Positions 49,779-59,159 are shown, counted from the first letter of the stretch. The stretch: DNA of 64,000 nucleotides from Glutamicibacter nicotianae (GCF_006539525.1 NZ_BJNE01000002.1:248001-312000), one strand, 5' to 3'. Notes: generated by a model from the sequence alone, not told the origin. Made by a program: numbers and translations.

Positions 49779-51146
49779 ATGGAAGATTCCACCGCCGTGA
49801 AAACACAGTTCAGTTCTCCGCGACGATTCGCCGTTTCAACTGCCAGCGCACTGCTGGCCGGTGCGCTGGCCTTGGGCGGCCTGGTGCCGGCCGGCGCCGC
49901 GCAGCCGCACCCGGTTGCACAGCAAGCTGCGTCTGCCCAGCCTTCCGCGTCGCTATCGGCCCCCGGAGCACTGCAGGTGCCTGCCGCCAACCGTGTAGTG
50001 CAGGTCAAGACCACCAGCAAGCTGAACATGCGCTCCGGTTCCAGCACCAAGCACCGCGTCATCCTAACCATCCCGAAAAACAAGACGGTCACGGTCAAGT
50101 CCCAGGCTTCCAACGGCTGGTACCAGGTCACGTACAACAAGAAGACCGGGTGGATTTCCAATGAATACGCCAAGGTCACCAAGACCTCCGGCACCGGCAA
50201 GACGCCGAAGCGGGCGAAAAGCGTGAAGCTCTGGGTCACCCCGGAATCGACGATGAATATCCGCAAGGGGGCGGGAACCGGGCACAGTGTCGTCGGGAAG
50301 ATCAGCAAGGGCCAGCCGGCCTATGCGACATCCAAGGCAGCCAACGGCTGGTACAAGATATCCACCCAGGGTAAGACTGGGTGGATCTCCGGCGCCTACG
50401 TCACTACCTGCTCCAAGGGATGCGCCATCGATGCCGGCCCGTACACCACCAACCGCGCAGGCCTGACGGACCGCTACTTCGCCAAAACTTCCGGCGCAGA
50501 CCTGTTCGCCTCGGTCAAGGGCAAGAAGCGCATCGGCGACATCCCGAAGAACTCGATCGCCTATCGCGACAAAGCGTGGGAAAAGAAAGCCGGCCCGGTC
50601 TCCGGCTGGTACTACATGCGCACCCAAGGGGCAGATGGCTGGATGAAAGCCTCGGCACTGAAACGCAGCACCAATGCCAAGACCAGCAACACCGCGAAGA
50701 CCACCCGGGCCACAGTACTGAAGCAAGCCAATGGGAAGCTGCCCTCCTCGATGCTGGTGGCCCTGCACTGGGACAAGGAGAAAACGCTGATCGCCGCCCC
50801 GGCCGCTGCAGACCTGGGCAGGTTGAACGCCGCCTTCAAGAAGAAATTCGGGAAGAACCTGGATATCGATCTGGCCTACCGCACCCTGGATACGCAGCAG
50901 CTCCTCTATCAGGAGCTCGGCCACTACATCGCGGCCAAACCGGGCACCTCGAACCACGGTTGGGGATTGGCCATCGACGTGCCTGAGACCTTCAACTACT
51001 CATTCAAGGGCAAGTACTACAAGTGGCTGAAAGCCAACTCCAAGAAATACAACTGGATTCACCGGAAAAATCTGGAAGAATTCCGCGCCAACGGAAGCAG
51101 GAATCCGTACGCCGAAGCATGGCACTTCGAATATGCGGGCAACTGA
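49779..51146 (+). CDS. Secreted D,D-carboxypeptidase (VanY/M15B) with SH3b repeats
   Basis: A secreted cell-wall enzyme. A signal peptide (RRFAVSTASALLAGALALGGLVPAGAAQ) leads. Three SH3b-like repeats follow (about residues 70-300 of the precursor); two carry the motif NMRSGSSTKH and NIRKGAGTGH with closing GWIS, and the third is degenerate. The C-terminal M15 peptidase domain has the metal site GTSNHGWGLAIDV (His, Asp) and EAWHFEY (Glu, His). It should trim the D-Ala-D-Ala end of peptidoglycan stems. Start: ATG 49779 is used; GTG 49797 with GGAAG upstream gives a shorter, equally good signal peptide. Confidence 0.88.
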   Translation: MEDSTAVKTQFSSPRRFAVSTASALLAGALALGGLVPAGAAQPHPVAQQAASAQPSASLSAPGALQVPAANRVVQVKTTSKLNMRSGSSTKHRVILTIPKNKTVTVKSQASNGWYQVTYNKKTGWISNEYAKVTKTSGTGKTPKRAKSVKLWVTPESTMNIRKGAGTGHSVVGKISKGQPAYATSKAANGWYKISTQGKTGWISGAYVTTCSKGCAIDAGPYTTNRAGLTDRYFAKTSGADLFASVKGKKRIGDIPKNSIAYRDKAWEKKAGPVSGWYYMRTQGADGWMKASALKRSTNAKTSNTAKTTRATVLKQANGKLPSSMLVALHWDKEKTLIAAPAAADLGRLNAAFKKKFGKNLDIDLAYRTLDTQQLLYQELGHYIAAKPGTSNHGWGLAIDVPETFNYSFKGKYYKWLKANSKKYNWIHRKNLEEFRANGSRNPYAEAWHFEYAGN

Positions 51147-51336
51147 ACTCAGCAGCATGAGCCATCATGACGCATTCTTGATCTTGGATGCCTGGCCAAG
51201 ATCACTGCAGAATTCCGCGGAACATTTGTCTTGGATCTCGGCCCGCTCCGCTCGTTCGCTGACCACACCTGCGAGGTCTTCGGTTTCGCTTGCGTGCGTC
51301 AAACCCCAAACACAACGGATCCCCAGCCGAGGCAGA

Positions 51337-51342
51337 TAGGCT
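51337..51342 (+). promoter_or_regulatory. -10 element of a probable leaderless promoter (CPBP gene)
   Basis: TAGGCT lies seven bases before ATG 51350, the spacing that puts the transcription start at or next to the start codon. The same TAnnnT-N7-RTG pattern occurs at 54341 and 59160. The rest of the gap from 51147 shows nothing. Confidence 0.5.
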
Positions 51343-51349
51343 AGGGGAT

Positions 51350-52120
51350 ATGCATCAGCTGCCTGACTACCCGAACTATCCTGTTGTTCCCCGACGCAGA
51401 CAGCGTGTATTCGATGCAGGACCGTTCACCAAGGGCGACCTCTGGACCGTCATTGCCTACCTCGTCTTCTTTGTCGGCGGCGCGGCAGCCCTCATCGGCT
51501 TGATCCCCGGCTACATGAGTGCCTTCTCGACCCAGGAACAGGCGTTGTTCGGGATCAACCTGATCCTGTATGTCACCTTCTTCATTCTTGCGATGATCCA
51601 GTGCGGGGCGCAGTTCTTCGAATCGTTCAAGACCATGCGGTACTACCCCTGGGCCAAATGGCTGATGCTGCCCGGAGGCTGGTTCCTGACCATCATGGTC
51701 AACGGGGTCATCGCCGCATTGACCGGCGAGGTGGTCACCAGCGAGAACCAGGCAGCCCTGGAATCCATGGCCGGAACCGTGCCGCTGCCGGTCATGCTGG
51801 TAGTGACCGCGTTCTTCGGCCCCTTCGTCGAGGAATACCTGTTCCGCCATCTGCTCATCGGCAAGCTGTCGCGCAAGCTGAACGTCTGGCTGTGCGCATT
51901 GATCTCCACGGTGCTGTTCGCCAGCATCCACTTCATTGGGGCCGGCATCGGATCCTGGCTTGAAGTGGTGCCGTACTTCATGCTGGGCGTCATGATGGCC
52001 GTCGCCTACATCCTCAGCGGCAAGTCGCTGGCCTACTCCTACATGCTGCATGTCATCAACAACACCGTGGCGCTGCTGGTGGTCTACCTGATCTACCCGC
52101 TGCTTCCTACCGGGGTCTAG
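51350..52120 (+). CDS. CPBP-family intramembrane metalloprotease
   Basis: A 256-residue membrane protein with about six to eight helices and the three CPBP/Abi motifs: PFVEEYLFRHLL (EExxxR), FASIHF (FxxxH) and HVINN (HxxxN). CPBP (Rce1-like) proteins cleave membrane substrates or process peptides. The MFS gene begins three bases after the stop, so they are co-transcribed. ATG 51350 is consistent with the leaderless promoter described at 51337. Confidence 0.9.
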   Translation: MHQLPDYPNYPVVPRRRQRVFDAGPFTKGDLWTVIAYLVFFVGGAAALIGLIPGYMSAFSTQEQALFGINLILYVTFFILAMIQCGAQFFESFKTMRYYPWAKWLMLPGGWFLTIMVNGVIAALTGEVVTSENQAALESMAGTVPLPVMLVVTAFFGPFVEEYLFRHLLIGKLSRKLNVWLCALISTVLFASIHFIGAGIGSWLEVVPYFMLGVMMAVAYILSGKSLAYSYMLHVINNTVALLVVYLIYPLLPTGV

Positions 52121-52123
52121 GCA

Positions 52124-53323
52124 GTGGCATTTACCGGGCTCGAACCGAATACCCCCGCCTACCGCGGCATGCTGCTGGCGCTTTTTGCCGGGGGTGTCGC
52201 CACCTTCTCCCAGCTGTATGCGGTGCAGGGGCTGCTGCCCGTGATCGCCAGCTACTTCGAGATCACCTCCTCGCGAACAGCGTTGGCCGTGTCCTCGGCA
52301 ACCCTGGGGCTGGCGTTGGCGGTGACTCCCTGGGCGATCATCTCCGACAGGGTCGGGCGCCGCAAGGTCATCAGCATCGCACTGGTCTCTTCGGTTGCCC
52401 TGGGAATGCTCAGCTGCCTGGCGCCAAGCTTCGAGTTCCTGGTGGCGATCCGCTTCTTCGAAGGCATCGCCTTGGCCGGGGTGCCCGGCTCGGCACTGGC
52501 CTTCCTGGTCGACGAGGTCAACCCGCGCGCCGTAGCGGTTGCCAGCGGCACCTATATTTCCGGCACCACCCTGGGCGGGCTGGCCGGCCGCTTGGTTGCC
52601 AGCTTTGTCGCAGACCCCGCCGGCTGGCGCTGGGGCATCGCTGCCGTGAGCATCATGGCCGGCCTGGCGACGCTCTTCTTCCTGCTCAAGGCGCCCAGCG
52701 CGCAGGGCTTCGCTCCCATCCGGGACCAGAACTTGGGCAGCATCGCCAGGAAATTCGCGCAGGCGTTGCGCGGCAAGATGGCGCTGGTCTATGCCCAGGG
52801 CTTCCTGCTCATGGGCGGCTTCGTCGCCGTCTACAACTACCTGGCATTCCGGCTGGAAGCACCGCCCTACCTGATCCCGGCCTCGTGGGCGGCACTGGTC
52901 TTCCTGGCCTACCTGTCGGGGACCTACACCTCGGTGGCCAGCAGCAAGCTCGTGGCCAGGGCCGGACGACGCAATACGCTGCGCCTCAGCATCCTGCTCA
53001 GTGCGTTCGGCCTGCTGCTGACGCTGGCCGGGAACCTGGTTGTCATCATCGCCGGGCTGCTGATCTTCACCGCCGGCTTCTTCGCCGCCCACGCGGTGGC
53101 CAGCGGGTGGGTTCCGGTGCTGGCAACCGGAGCCCGCGCCCAAGCCTCCAGCCTGTACAACCTGTTCTACTACGTCGGCTCATCGCTGCTGGGCTGGCTC
53201 ATCGGCATCCCGTTCCTGCACTACGGGTGGGCCAGCGTGGTGCTCTGCGTGGGAGCACTGCAGGTGGTTGCCCTGATCCTGGCCTCCTTGCTGTCCAGGA
53301 CGGATCCATCCCTGCGCCGGTAA
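52124..53323 (+). CDS. MFS transporter, YnfM-like
   Basis: A 399-residue, 12-helix protein. The conserved loop is IISDRVGRRKVISIALV (about residues 73-89), and FFEGIALAGVPGSALAFLVDEV is near residue 113. This is typical of the YnfM/AraJ-like group of small-molecule exporters. It starts with GTG three bases after the CPBP stop and is followed by a short hairpin. Substrate unknown. Confidence 0.85.
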   Translation: MAFTGLEPNTPAYRGMLLALFAGGVATFSQLYAVQGLLPVIASYFEITSSRTALAVSSATLGLALAVTPWAIISDRVGRRKVISIALVSSVALGMLSCLAPSFEFLVAIRFFEGIALAGVPGSALAFLVDEVNPRAVAVASGTYISGTTLGGLAGRLVASFVADPAGWRWGIAAVSIMAGLATLFFLLKAPSAQGFAPIRDQNLGSIARKFAQALRGKMALVYAQGFLLMGGFVAVYNYLAFRLEAPPYLIPASWAALVFLAYLSGTYTSVASSKLVARAGRRNTLRLSILLSAFGLLLTLAGNLVVIIAGLLIFTAGFFAAHAVASGWVPVLATGARAQASSLYNLFYYVGSSLLGWLIGIPFLHYGWASVVLCVGALQVVALILASLLSRTDPSLRR

Positions 53324-53327
53324 ATCA

Positions 53328-53345
53328 TATTCCGCACACGGAATA
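53328..53345 (+). terminator. Short terminator hairpin
   Basis: TATTCCG (53328-53334) pairs with CGGAATA (53339-53345) around CACA, a few bases after the MFS stop, followed by a T-rich run (CATTTTC). It lies between convergent genes. Confidence 0.6.
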
Positions 53346-53365
53346 CTCATTTTCTTCGCAGATGA

Positions 53366-54199
53366 TCAGGTCAGATGGTCGAATTCTCCAGATGCCCAGC
53401 GTGCATAGCGTTCGGCCGAGAACTGCACTACCCGGTGCGCATCGGCCCGGATGCAGGAAGCGAAGTTGTTGTAGAGGCGGTCGAATCTCTCCGGTGCCAG
53501 CGTCGCGGACAAGCGCCGAACCACTGCAGCAGAGAGCGGAATGCGGTTGGGATAGCTGCGCAAGAACGTCACATTGCCATCGGCCACGGGAAAAATCGCG
53601 TCACCGGCCAGCAGGACGCCACGGCCATCAGCGCCTGCTTCCCAGACGGCCACCGTGCTGCCCGGGAAGTGGCCGCCGAGCTGCATCAGCTTGATCCCGG
53701 GCAGCACGTCAAAGGGCTCGGACCAGGCGGTTATCACGTCAGACGAATACTGAACCCACTCCTTATCCTTCTCGGCGACGAAGATCGGCGCATCGCCCAA
53801 CGCCTGGCTATACTGCTGCTGCACCCCGTACATATGCGGATGGCTTGCCACAATCGCCGCGAGTTTCCCGCGGCTCTTGAGCCAGTCAATGATCTCGCCG
53901 GTAATCAGCCCCGGCACATCGAAGAGCAGGTTGCCCCCGGTGGTCTCCACGAGCAGCGAGCTTTGGCCAATGCCAATCTCCGGAGAGGATATGGCGTTCA
54001 GCCCTGGTTCGAGGGAGGTGATGGTCAGCTGGTGCCCGGCCGCTGCCAACTCCTCGGTGCGCACCCAGCGCTGGGTGCCCCCGGGAAGGTATTGGCGTTC
54101 ATCGGCGCAGATAGGACACAGGCCGGCAGGTTGCGCGCCCGGCGGGAACTCCACTGCGCAGCCTGCGCACTGCCAATGGCCGATCTGTTCTTCTCCCAT
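53366..54199 (-). CDS. MBL-fold protein with N-terminal zinc ribbon and altered metal motif
   Basis: A 277-residue protein. The N-terminus carries a four-cysteine ribbon (C11, C14, C28, C31). The remainder is metallo-beta-lactamase fold: NLLFDVPG, SHPHMYG, then LGGHFPGSTVAVWE with a His and GVLLAGDAIF with an Asp. The usual HxHxDH motif is changed to HPHMYG (120-125): both histidines at positions 1 and 3 remain, but Asp and the last His are Tyr and Gly. The second metal site is therefore probably lost or remade. Substrate unknown. Confidence 0.8.
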   Translation of the reverse strand: MGEEQIGHWQCAGCAVEFPPGAQPAGLCPICADERQYLPGGTQRWVRTEELAAAGHQLTITSLEPGLNAISSPEIGIGQSSLLVETTGGNLLFDVPGLITGEIIDWLKSRGKLAAIVASHPHMYGVQQQYSQALGDAPIFVAEKDKEWVQYSSDVITAWSEPFDVLPGIKLMQLGGHFPGSTVAVWEAGADGRGVLLAGDAIFPVADGNVTFLRSYPNRIPLSAAVVRRLSATLAPERFDRLYNNFASCIRADAHRVVQFSAERYARWASGEFDHLT

Positions 54200-54340
54200 G
54201 GATGAATCCGTCTTCTATTGAGGGTGATGGTTGCGTCTTGCTCGCCATCCAACCTAGTACCAGCCCCGGATGCAGGAAAGAGGACGGCCTCTGCAATCTC
54301 CGCACCCGGGACGCAAATGGTGAAACTGCACGCCGCTTCG

Positions 54341-54346
54341 TAGAGT
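54341..54346 (+). promoter_or_regulatory. -10 element of a probable leaderless promoter (MATE gene)
   Basis: TAGAGT is followed by a seven-base gap (GGGGGTT) and then the GTG start at 54354. The spacing fits a transcript beginning at the start codon. Confidence 0.5.
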
Positions 54347-54353
54347 GGGGGTT

Positions 54354-55694
54354 GTGAATCCTTCAACCCCCACCGAATCCCCGCGGAGCATGGGCCGGCA
54401 GATCCTTGCCCTGGCCGTTCCCGCGCTGGGCGCGCTGATTGCCGAGCCGCTGTTCCTGATGGCTGACTCGGCTATTGTCGGCCACCTTGGCGTGGCCGAG
54501 CTGGCCGGCGCCGCCCTGGGCACCACGGTGCTGCATACGGCGGTGGGACTGATGATCTTCCTGGCCTACGCCACCACCCCTGCAGTGGCCCGCGCCCTGG
54601 GTGCCGGCGATCCGGGCAAGGCCATGGCCGCAGGCCGCGACGGCATGTGGTTTGCCGTCGTCCTCGGCCTGGTGCTGTCGCTGGCTGGATATTTCGGTGC
54701 CGGGAGCCTGGTGCGTTTGATGGGCGGCGAGGGGGAAACCGCGCAATTCGCCGTGGACTACATCAACTATTCGATGCCCGGCCTGACCGCGATGCTGCTG
54801 GTCCTGGCAGCCACCGGCGTGCTGCGCGGCATGCAGGACACGAAAACGCCGCTGGTCGTGGCCACCGTCGGCTTCGGATTGAATATCGTCCTGAACTTCA
54901 TCCTGGTCTACTGGGCTGACATGTCGGTAGCGGGTGCCGCGCTGGGAACTTCGATTGCCCAGTGGATGATGGCACTGGTGTATTTGTGGATGATCCTTCC
55001 AAGGGTCAGGGCTCAAGGGATCTCCCTGGCACCGAGCTGGTCCGGGTTCATTTCCACCGGGCAGGTCGGCTCCTGGCTGATGCTGCGCAACCTGAGCATG
55101 CGCGCGGCCTTGCTGCTCACCGTTCTGGTGGCCACCAATGCCGGCACCCAGACGCTGGCCGCGCACCAGCTGGTCTTCACCATCTTCAGCTTCCTGGCCT
55201 TCGCGCTGGACGCTTTGGCCATCGCGGCCCAGGCCCTGATTGGCCAGGAGCTGGGCCGCGGGGATGCCGAACAGGTCCGCAAGCTTACCGGCATCATGAG
55301 CCGCTGGGGCATCTACTTCGGCGTGGCCACCGGCATCCTGCTATTTGCCACGTCGTGGGTTTTCCCGATGATGTTCACGCAGGATGAGCAGATCCGCCAG
55401 CTGACCACCATCGGGCTGTGGGTGCTGGCGTTGTCCCAGCCGTTGTGCGGCCTGGTGTTCGTCCTGGACGGGGTGCTCATTGGAGCCGGCGATGCCCGCT
55501 ACCTCGGCTTGGTCGGTGTGCTGAACCTAGTGGTCTACGCACCGATGCTCTGGGTGATCCATGTCTTCGCGCAGGACGCCACCTCGGCGATCTTGTGGAT
55601 CTGGGTAGCCTTCGCCCTGGGCTACATGGCGGCTCGCGGTGTGACCCTGTCCCTGCGGGCCAAGAACACCGCATGGATGCGGCTGGGCAGCTGA
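54354..55694 (+). CDS. MATE-family efflux transporter (DinF-like)
   Basis: A 446-residue protein with about 12 helices in two homologous halves. It contains the characteristic PLFLMADSAIVGHLGVAELAGAALG segment near residue 30 and RNLSMRAALLLTVLVATNAGTQTLAAHQ in the second half. MATE pumps export cationic drugs and metabolites using H+ or Na+. I start at GTG 54354, which matches the leaderless promoter; GTG 54345 and ATG 54390 are in frame. Confidence 0.9.
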   Translation: MNPSTPTESPRSMGRQILALAVPALGALIAEPLFLMADSAIVGHLGVAELAGAALGTTVLHTAVGLMIFLAYATTPAVARALGAGDPGKAMAAGRDGMWFAVVLGLVLSLAGYFGAGSLVRLMGGEGETAQFAVDYINYSMPGLTAMLLVLAATGVLRGMQDTKTPLVVATVGFGLNIVLNFILVYWADMSVAGAALGTSIAQWMMALVYLWMILPRVRAQGISLAPSWSGFISTGQVGSWLMLRNLSMRAALLLTVLVATNAGTQTLAAHQLVFTIFSFLAFALDALAIAAQALIGQELGRGDAEQVRKLTGIMSRWGIYFGVATGILLFATSWVFPMMFTQDEQIRQLTTIGLWVLALSQPLCGLVFVLDGVLIGAGDARYLGLVGVLNLVVYAPMLWVIHVFAQDATSAILWIWVAFALGYMAARGVTLSLRAKNTAWMRLGS

Positions 55695-55782
55695 TGGCCG
55701 GCCACCTGGCCACCCGATGCCGGTTGCTCCAGGAGCTGCGGCGCCCGGTCAAAGTCCGTTTGGCAGTCGGTGGGCTCGGCGG

Positions 55783-56418
55783 CTAGTGCTGGCCGAGCAT
55801 GGCGGTGCGGATGGATTCCAGGTGCAGCGCCATGGCCTCGGTGGCCGCGGCTGGATCTGAATTCTGGATGGCGTTGAAGATCGCCCGGTGCTCGGCCAGC
55901 TCGTCCGATTGGGACATGTACGGCTGCATGGAAGGCAGTACGTAGTGGGCGCGGGCGGTTTGCGCGAAGCAGTTTTCCAGGCTGGCTACCAGGCGCGAAT
56001 TGCGCGAGGCCGCCGCCAGTTCGCTGTGGAAGCGCTGGGCCGCATGCATGGAGGCGATGGGATCGCTGACCGACAGCTTCTCCTGGGCCTCCAGATGACC
56101 GGCCAGGGACACGACGAGCGCCGCCGAGTGCATGCTGGCCACCTGTCCGGCCACATGCGGTTCGAGCAGGCTGCGCAGCTCTAGGACTTCGTAGACATCG
56201 TTCAGCGAAATGGCGCACACCAGATAGCCCTTCTTGGGCAGGATCTGCAGCAGGCCTTCGCTGGTGAGCTGGCGCAGGGATTCGCGTACCGGGGTTTTGG
56301 AGACGTCGAATTCCTGGGCGAGGGCCGGCTCGATGATCAGGGTGCCTGGGGCGAGCTCCCCGCGGTTGATGCGTTCGCGCAAGGTGATGGTGAGCTGTTC
56401 GGAGAGTGAGCTGGCCAT
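55783..56418 (-). CDS. GntR-family regulator, FCD type (probable lactate/2-hydroxy acid regulator)
   Basis: A 211-residue regulator. The winged HTH spans about residues 1-70 (TLIIEPALAQEFDVSKTPVRESLRQLTSEGLLQILPKKG), followed by an all-helical FCD ligand domain whose metal-binding type residues include H at SELAAAS/EHRAIF. It is divergent from the MHS symporter and LldD genes and is the obvious regulator of that operon. LldR-type FCD regulators sense L-lactate, but the ligand is an inference. Confidence 0.9.
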   Translation of the reverse strand: MASSLSEQLTITLRERINRGELAPGTLIIEPALAQEFDVSKTPVRESLRQLTSEGLLQILPKKGYLVCAISLNDVYEVLELRSLLEPHVAGQVASMHSAALVVSLAGHLEAQEKLSVSDPIASMHAAQRFHSELAAASRNSRLVASLENCFAQTARAHYVLPSMQPYMSQSDELAEHRAIFNAIQNSDPAAATEAMALHLESIRTAMLGQH

Positions 56419-56450
56419 GATTCTCCGATTCTCCTGCGCGTAATGTAGCT

Positions 56451-56506
56451 ACCTGATCTAGGTGCCGTTCTGGGCAACACTCTAGTCTGGGATGAAATAT
56501 ATTTCA
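56451..56506. promoter_or_regulatory. Operator-like repeats between gntR and the symporter gene
   Basis: Two palindromes lie in the divergent gap: ACCTGATCTAGGT (56451-56463, arms ACCT/AGGT) and the perfect TGAAATATATTTCA (56493-56506). One or both are candidate binding sites for the adjacent GntR regulator or the core of the symporter promoter. They do not match the LldR consensus TNGTNNNACNA that I know from Corynebacterium. Confidence 0.4.
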
Positions 56507-56548
56507 GGAATCTTACGTGAACACTACCTCATCGCAAGGACTATGACT

Positions 56549-57862
56549 GTGCCGATCACCCAGAACTCAGCCAGCGGGCAGCAAGCGCGCAACCGGCGCC
56601 GAGCCCTGTTCGCCTCCGTCTTCGGCACGGCCATCGAATGGTACGACTATGCGTTGTATGGAGCGGCCGCGTCGGTGGTGATCGGCCCGCTGTTCTTCTC
56701 CGGGGCCGGTGGCTCGGCGGCCTCCATCGCCTCCTTTGCCACCTTCGCGGTGGGCTTCGTAGCCCGCCCGCTGGGCGGAGTGGTCATCGGGCATCTGGGG
56801 GACAAGTTCGGCCGCCGCCCAGCGATGCTGCTCTCGGTCATCCTGATGGGCGTCGCCACCGTGGGCATCGGCCTGGTGCCCACCGCGGCCAGCTGGGGCG
56901 TATGGTCCGTGGGCCTGCTGGTGCTGCTGCGCCTGATCCAGGGCTTCGGCGCCGGCGCCGAGCTGACCGGGGCAATGACCCTGGTAGCCGAATACGTGGA
57001 GCCGAAGAAACGCGGCCTCTACACCTCGCTGGTGCTCGCCACCCCTCCGCTGGGCATTGCTCTGGCCACCGTGTGCTTCTTCCTGGTCTCGCTGGCCGGC
57101 GACGAGGCCTTGCTCGGCTGGGCCTGGCGCATTCCCTTCCTGATCTCGGCGCTGCTGTTCGTGGTGGCCATCTACATCCGCAACAAGCTGGAGGAAACCC
57201 CGGACTACGCCGCGGCCATGGCCTCGGCCCGCGCCAGCCAGCAGCAGGCCAAGCTGCCCATCGTGCAGGTGTTCGCCGGGCACTGGCGCCGGGTCATCCT
57301 GGGCTTCCTGGCCATCACCGGGCACAATGCGGTGAACTACATCCTCGCGGTCTTCGCGCTGAGCCTGATGGTCAGCAGCGGCATGGAACGCAGCCAGGCG
57401 CTGCTGGCGGTCACCCTGGGCTCGCTGGTCTCCGTGGTGCTCACCCCGGTGGGCGGCTGGCTGGCTGACCGGTTCGGCGCCTCCAAGGTGCTGGCTGCTG
57501 GAAACATCTCCGGCCTGGTCCTCGCCTTCCCGATCTTCGCCATGGTCTCCACCGGCGAATTCGCCTACGGGCTGCTGGGCATCGCCGCCGGCTACGCACT
57601 GGTGATTCCGTGCACCTCAGGTGCCCAGGGCGCATTCCTCACCGAGCTGTTCCCCGTTTCGATCCGCTTCTCCGGGATCGCCCTGGCCCGCGAACTGAAC
57701 GGCGCCATCGTCGCCGGACTCTCGCCGCTGATCGCCGCCGCGCTGCTGCAGGCAGGCAATGGCTCCATCGTGATGCCGGCCGGCTACCTGGCCCTGTGCT
57801 GCCTGTCCTCGGCCGTGGCGATCTCCATCGGCACCCGCGCGAGCACGCGCAACCTGTACTGA
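56549..57862 (+). CDS. MFS symporter, metabolite:H+ symporter (MHS) family
   Basis: A 437-residue, 12-helix carrier of the ProP/ShiA/KgtP-like MHS group. The N-terminal ASVFGTAIEWYDYALYGAAASVV motif and GHLGDKFGRRPAMLLSV loop are diagnostic. GTG 56549 has AAGGA eight bases upstream; ATG 56543 is in frame but only two bases from it. The LldD gene starts 33 bases after the stop, so uptake of a carboxylic acid such as lactate followed by its oxidation is the best reading. Confidence 0.87.
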   Translation: MPITQNSASGQQARNRRRALFASVFGTAIEWYDYALYGAAASVVIGPLFFSGAGGSAASIASFATFAVGFVARPLGGVVIGHLGDKFGRRPAMLLSVILMGVATVGIGLVPTAASWGVWSVGLLVLLRLIQGFGAGAELTGAMTLVAEYVEPKKRGLYTSLVLATPPLGIALATVCFFLVSLAGDEALLGWAWRIPFLISALLFVVAIYIRNKLEETPDYAAAMASARASQQQAKLPIVQVFAGHWRRVILGFLAITGHNAVNYILAVFALSLMVSSGMERSQALLAVTLGSLVSVVLTPVGGWLADRFGASKVLAAGNISGLVLAFPIFAMVSTGEFAYGLLGIAAGYALVIPCTSGAQGAFLTELFPVSIRFSGIALARELNGAIVAGLSPLIAAALLQAGNGSIVMPAGYLALCCLSSAVAISIGTRASTRNLY

Positions 57863-57895
57863 ACCAACGCATTTCCACCGAAGAAGGAACAACCA

Positions 57896-59116
57896 ATGGG
57901 TAACCTCAAGCGCCAACTGCCGGACGCCGCCGAACTGGTCAGCCTGATGAAGTTCAAGCTCCCCACCACCGATCGCCGGGCCGCCCGCCTGGCCAGCGCC
58001 GCTGACCTCTGGGATCTGCGCAGGATCGCCAAGCGCCGCACCCCGGCCGCGGCCTTCGACTATGTCGACGGCGCCGCCGGCCGAGAGATCACCGCGAGGC
58101 GCGCCCGCGAGGTATTCGACAACGTCGAGCTGCTGCCGCGCATCCTGCACGGCACCGCGCACTCGGACCTGTCCACCACCATTGCCGGTGCGCCATCGGC
58201 GCTGCCTTTCGGCATCGCGCCTACCGGCTTCACCCGCTTCATGCACTCCGAGGGAGAAATCGGCGGATCCAGGGCTGCCCAGAAGGCCGGGATTCCCTTC
58301 AGCCTGTCCACCATGGGCACGCGCTCCATCGAGGAAGTCGCCGCGGCGGCACCGGAGGGGCGCAAGTGGTTCCAGCTCTATCTGTGGAAGGACCGGGAGA
58401 AGTCCAAGGCGCTGGTGCAACGCGCGGCCGCGGCAGGCTTCGACACCCTGCTGGTGACCGTGGATACCCCGGTAGCCGGTCAGCGCCACCGCGATGCCCG
58501 CAACGGCATGAAGATCCCGCCCGAGCTGACGCTGAAGACCGTCTTGGATGCCTCCTACCGTCCGGAGTGGTGGTACAACTTCCTCACCACCGATTCGCTG
58601 AAGTTCGCCTCCCTGTCCGATACCTCGGCAGACCTGCCGACCATCATCAACTCCATGTTCGATTCCTCCTTGGACTTCGAGGACCTGAAATGGATCCGCG
58701 AACTGTGGAAGGGCCAGCTGTTCGTCAAGGGCGTGCTCACCCGCGAGGACGCCGCCAAGGCAAAGGCTGCCGGTGCTGATGGCCTGGTGGTGTCCAACCA
58801 TGGCGGACGCCAGCTGGACCGTGCGCCGATTGCCTTCGAGGCGCTCAGCGAGGTGCGCGCCGAAGTCGGTGAGGGCATGGAAATCATCATGGATTCGGGC
58901 ATCATGTCCGGTGCGGACATTGTGGCCGCGCTGTGCGCCGGAGCCGATTTCGTGCTCATTGGCCGCGCCTACCTCTACGGCCTGATGGCTGGCGGCGAGG
59001 AAGGCGTCAGCCGTGCCATCGAATTGCTGGCCAAGGAAGTGGAAGTGAATATGCAGCTGATGGGCGCTGCCAGCATCAAGAACCTGGACGAGTCGCTGAT
59101 CCGCCGCCGCCGCTGA
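57896..59116 (+). CDS. lldD: FMN-dependent L-lactate dehydrogenase / 2-hydroxy acid oxidase
   Basis: A 406-residue alpha-hydroxy acid-oxidizing flavoprotein. It has the FMN-barrel pattern: AFDYVDGAAGRE, LPFGIAPTGFTRFMHSEGE, FQLYLWKDREKS, TVDTPVAGQRHRDARNGM, active-site K278 (VKGV) and SNHGGRQLD with catalytic H302 and R305. It resembles LldD of Corynebacterium more than lactate 2-monooxygenase. It forms an operon with the MHS symporter under a divergent GntR regulator. Mandelate or glycolate as substrate cannot be excluded. Confidence 0.88.
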   Translation: MGNLKRQLPDAAELVSLMKFKLPTTDRRAARLASAADLWDLRRIAKRRTPAAAFDYVDGAAGREITARRAREVFDNVELLPRILHGTAHSDLSTTIAGAPSALPFGIAPTGFTRFMHSEGEIGGSRAAQKAGIPFSLSTMGTRSIEEVAAAAPEGRKWFQLYLWKDREKSKALVQRAAAAGFDTLLVTVDTPVAGQRHRDARNGMKIPPELTLKTVLDASYRPEWWYNFLTTDSLKFASLSDTSADLPTIINSMFDSSLDFEDLKWIRELWKGQLFVKGVLTREDAAKAKAAGADGLVVSNHGGRQLDRAPIAFEALSEVRAEVGEGMEIIMDSGIMSGADIVAALCAGADFVLIGRAYLYGLMAGGEEGVSRAIELLAKEVEVNMQLMGAASIKNLDESLIRRRR

Positions 59117-59159
59117 TGTGATTAACCCCGGGCGAAGTGGCGGTTAGTTCTATGAGCGG

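Noticed and set aside
51341-53143. A 600-codon antisense frame across the CPBP and MFS genes
   Set aside because: Low-complexity Gln/Gly/Asp-rich translation; the opposite strand encodes two clear families.
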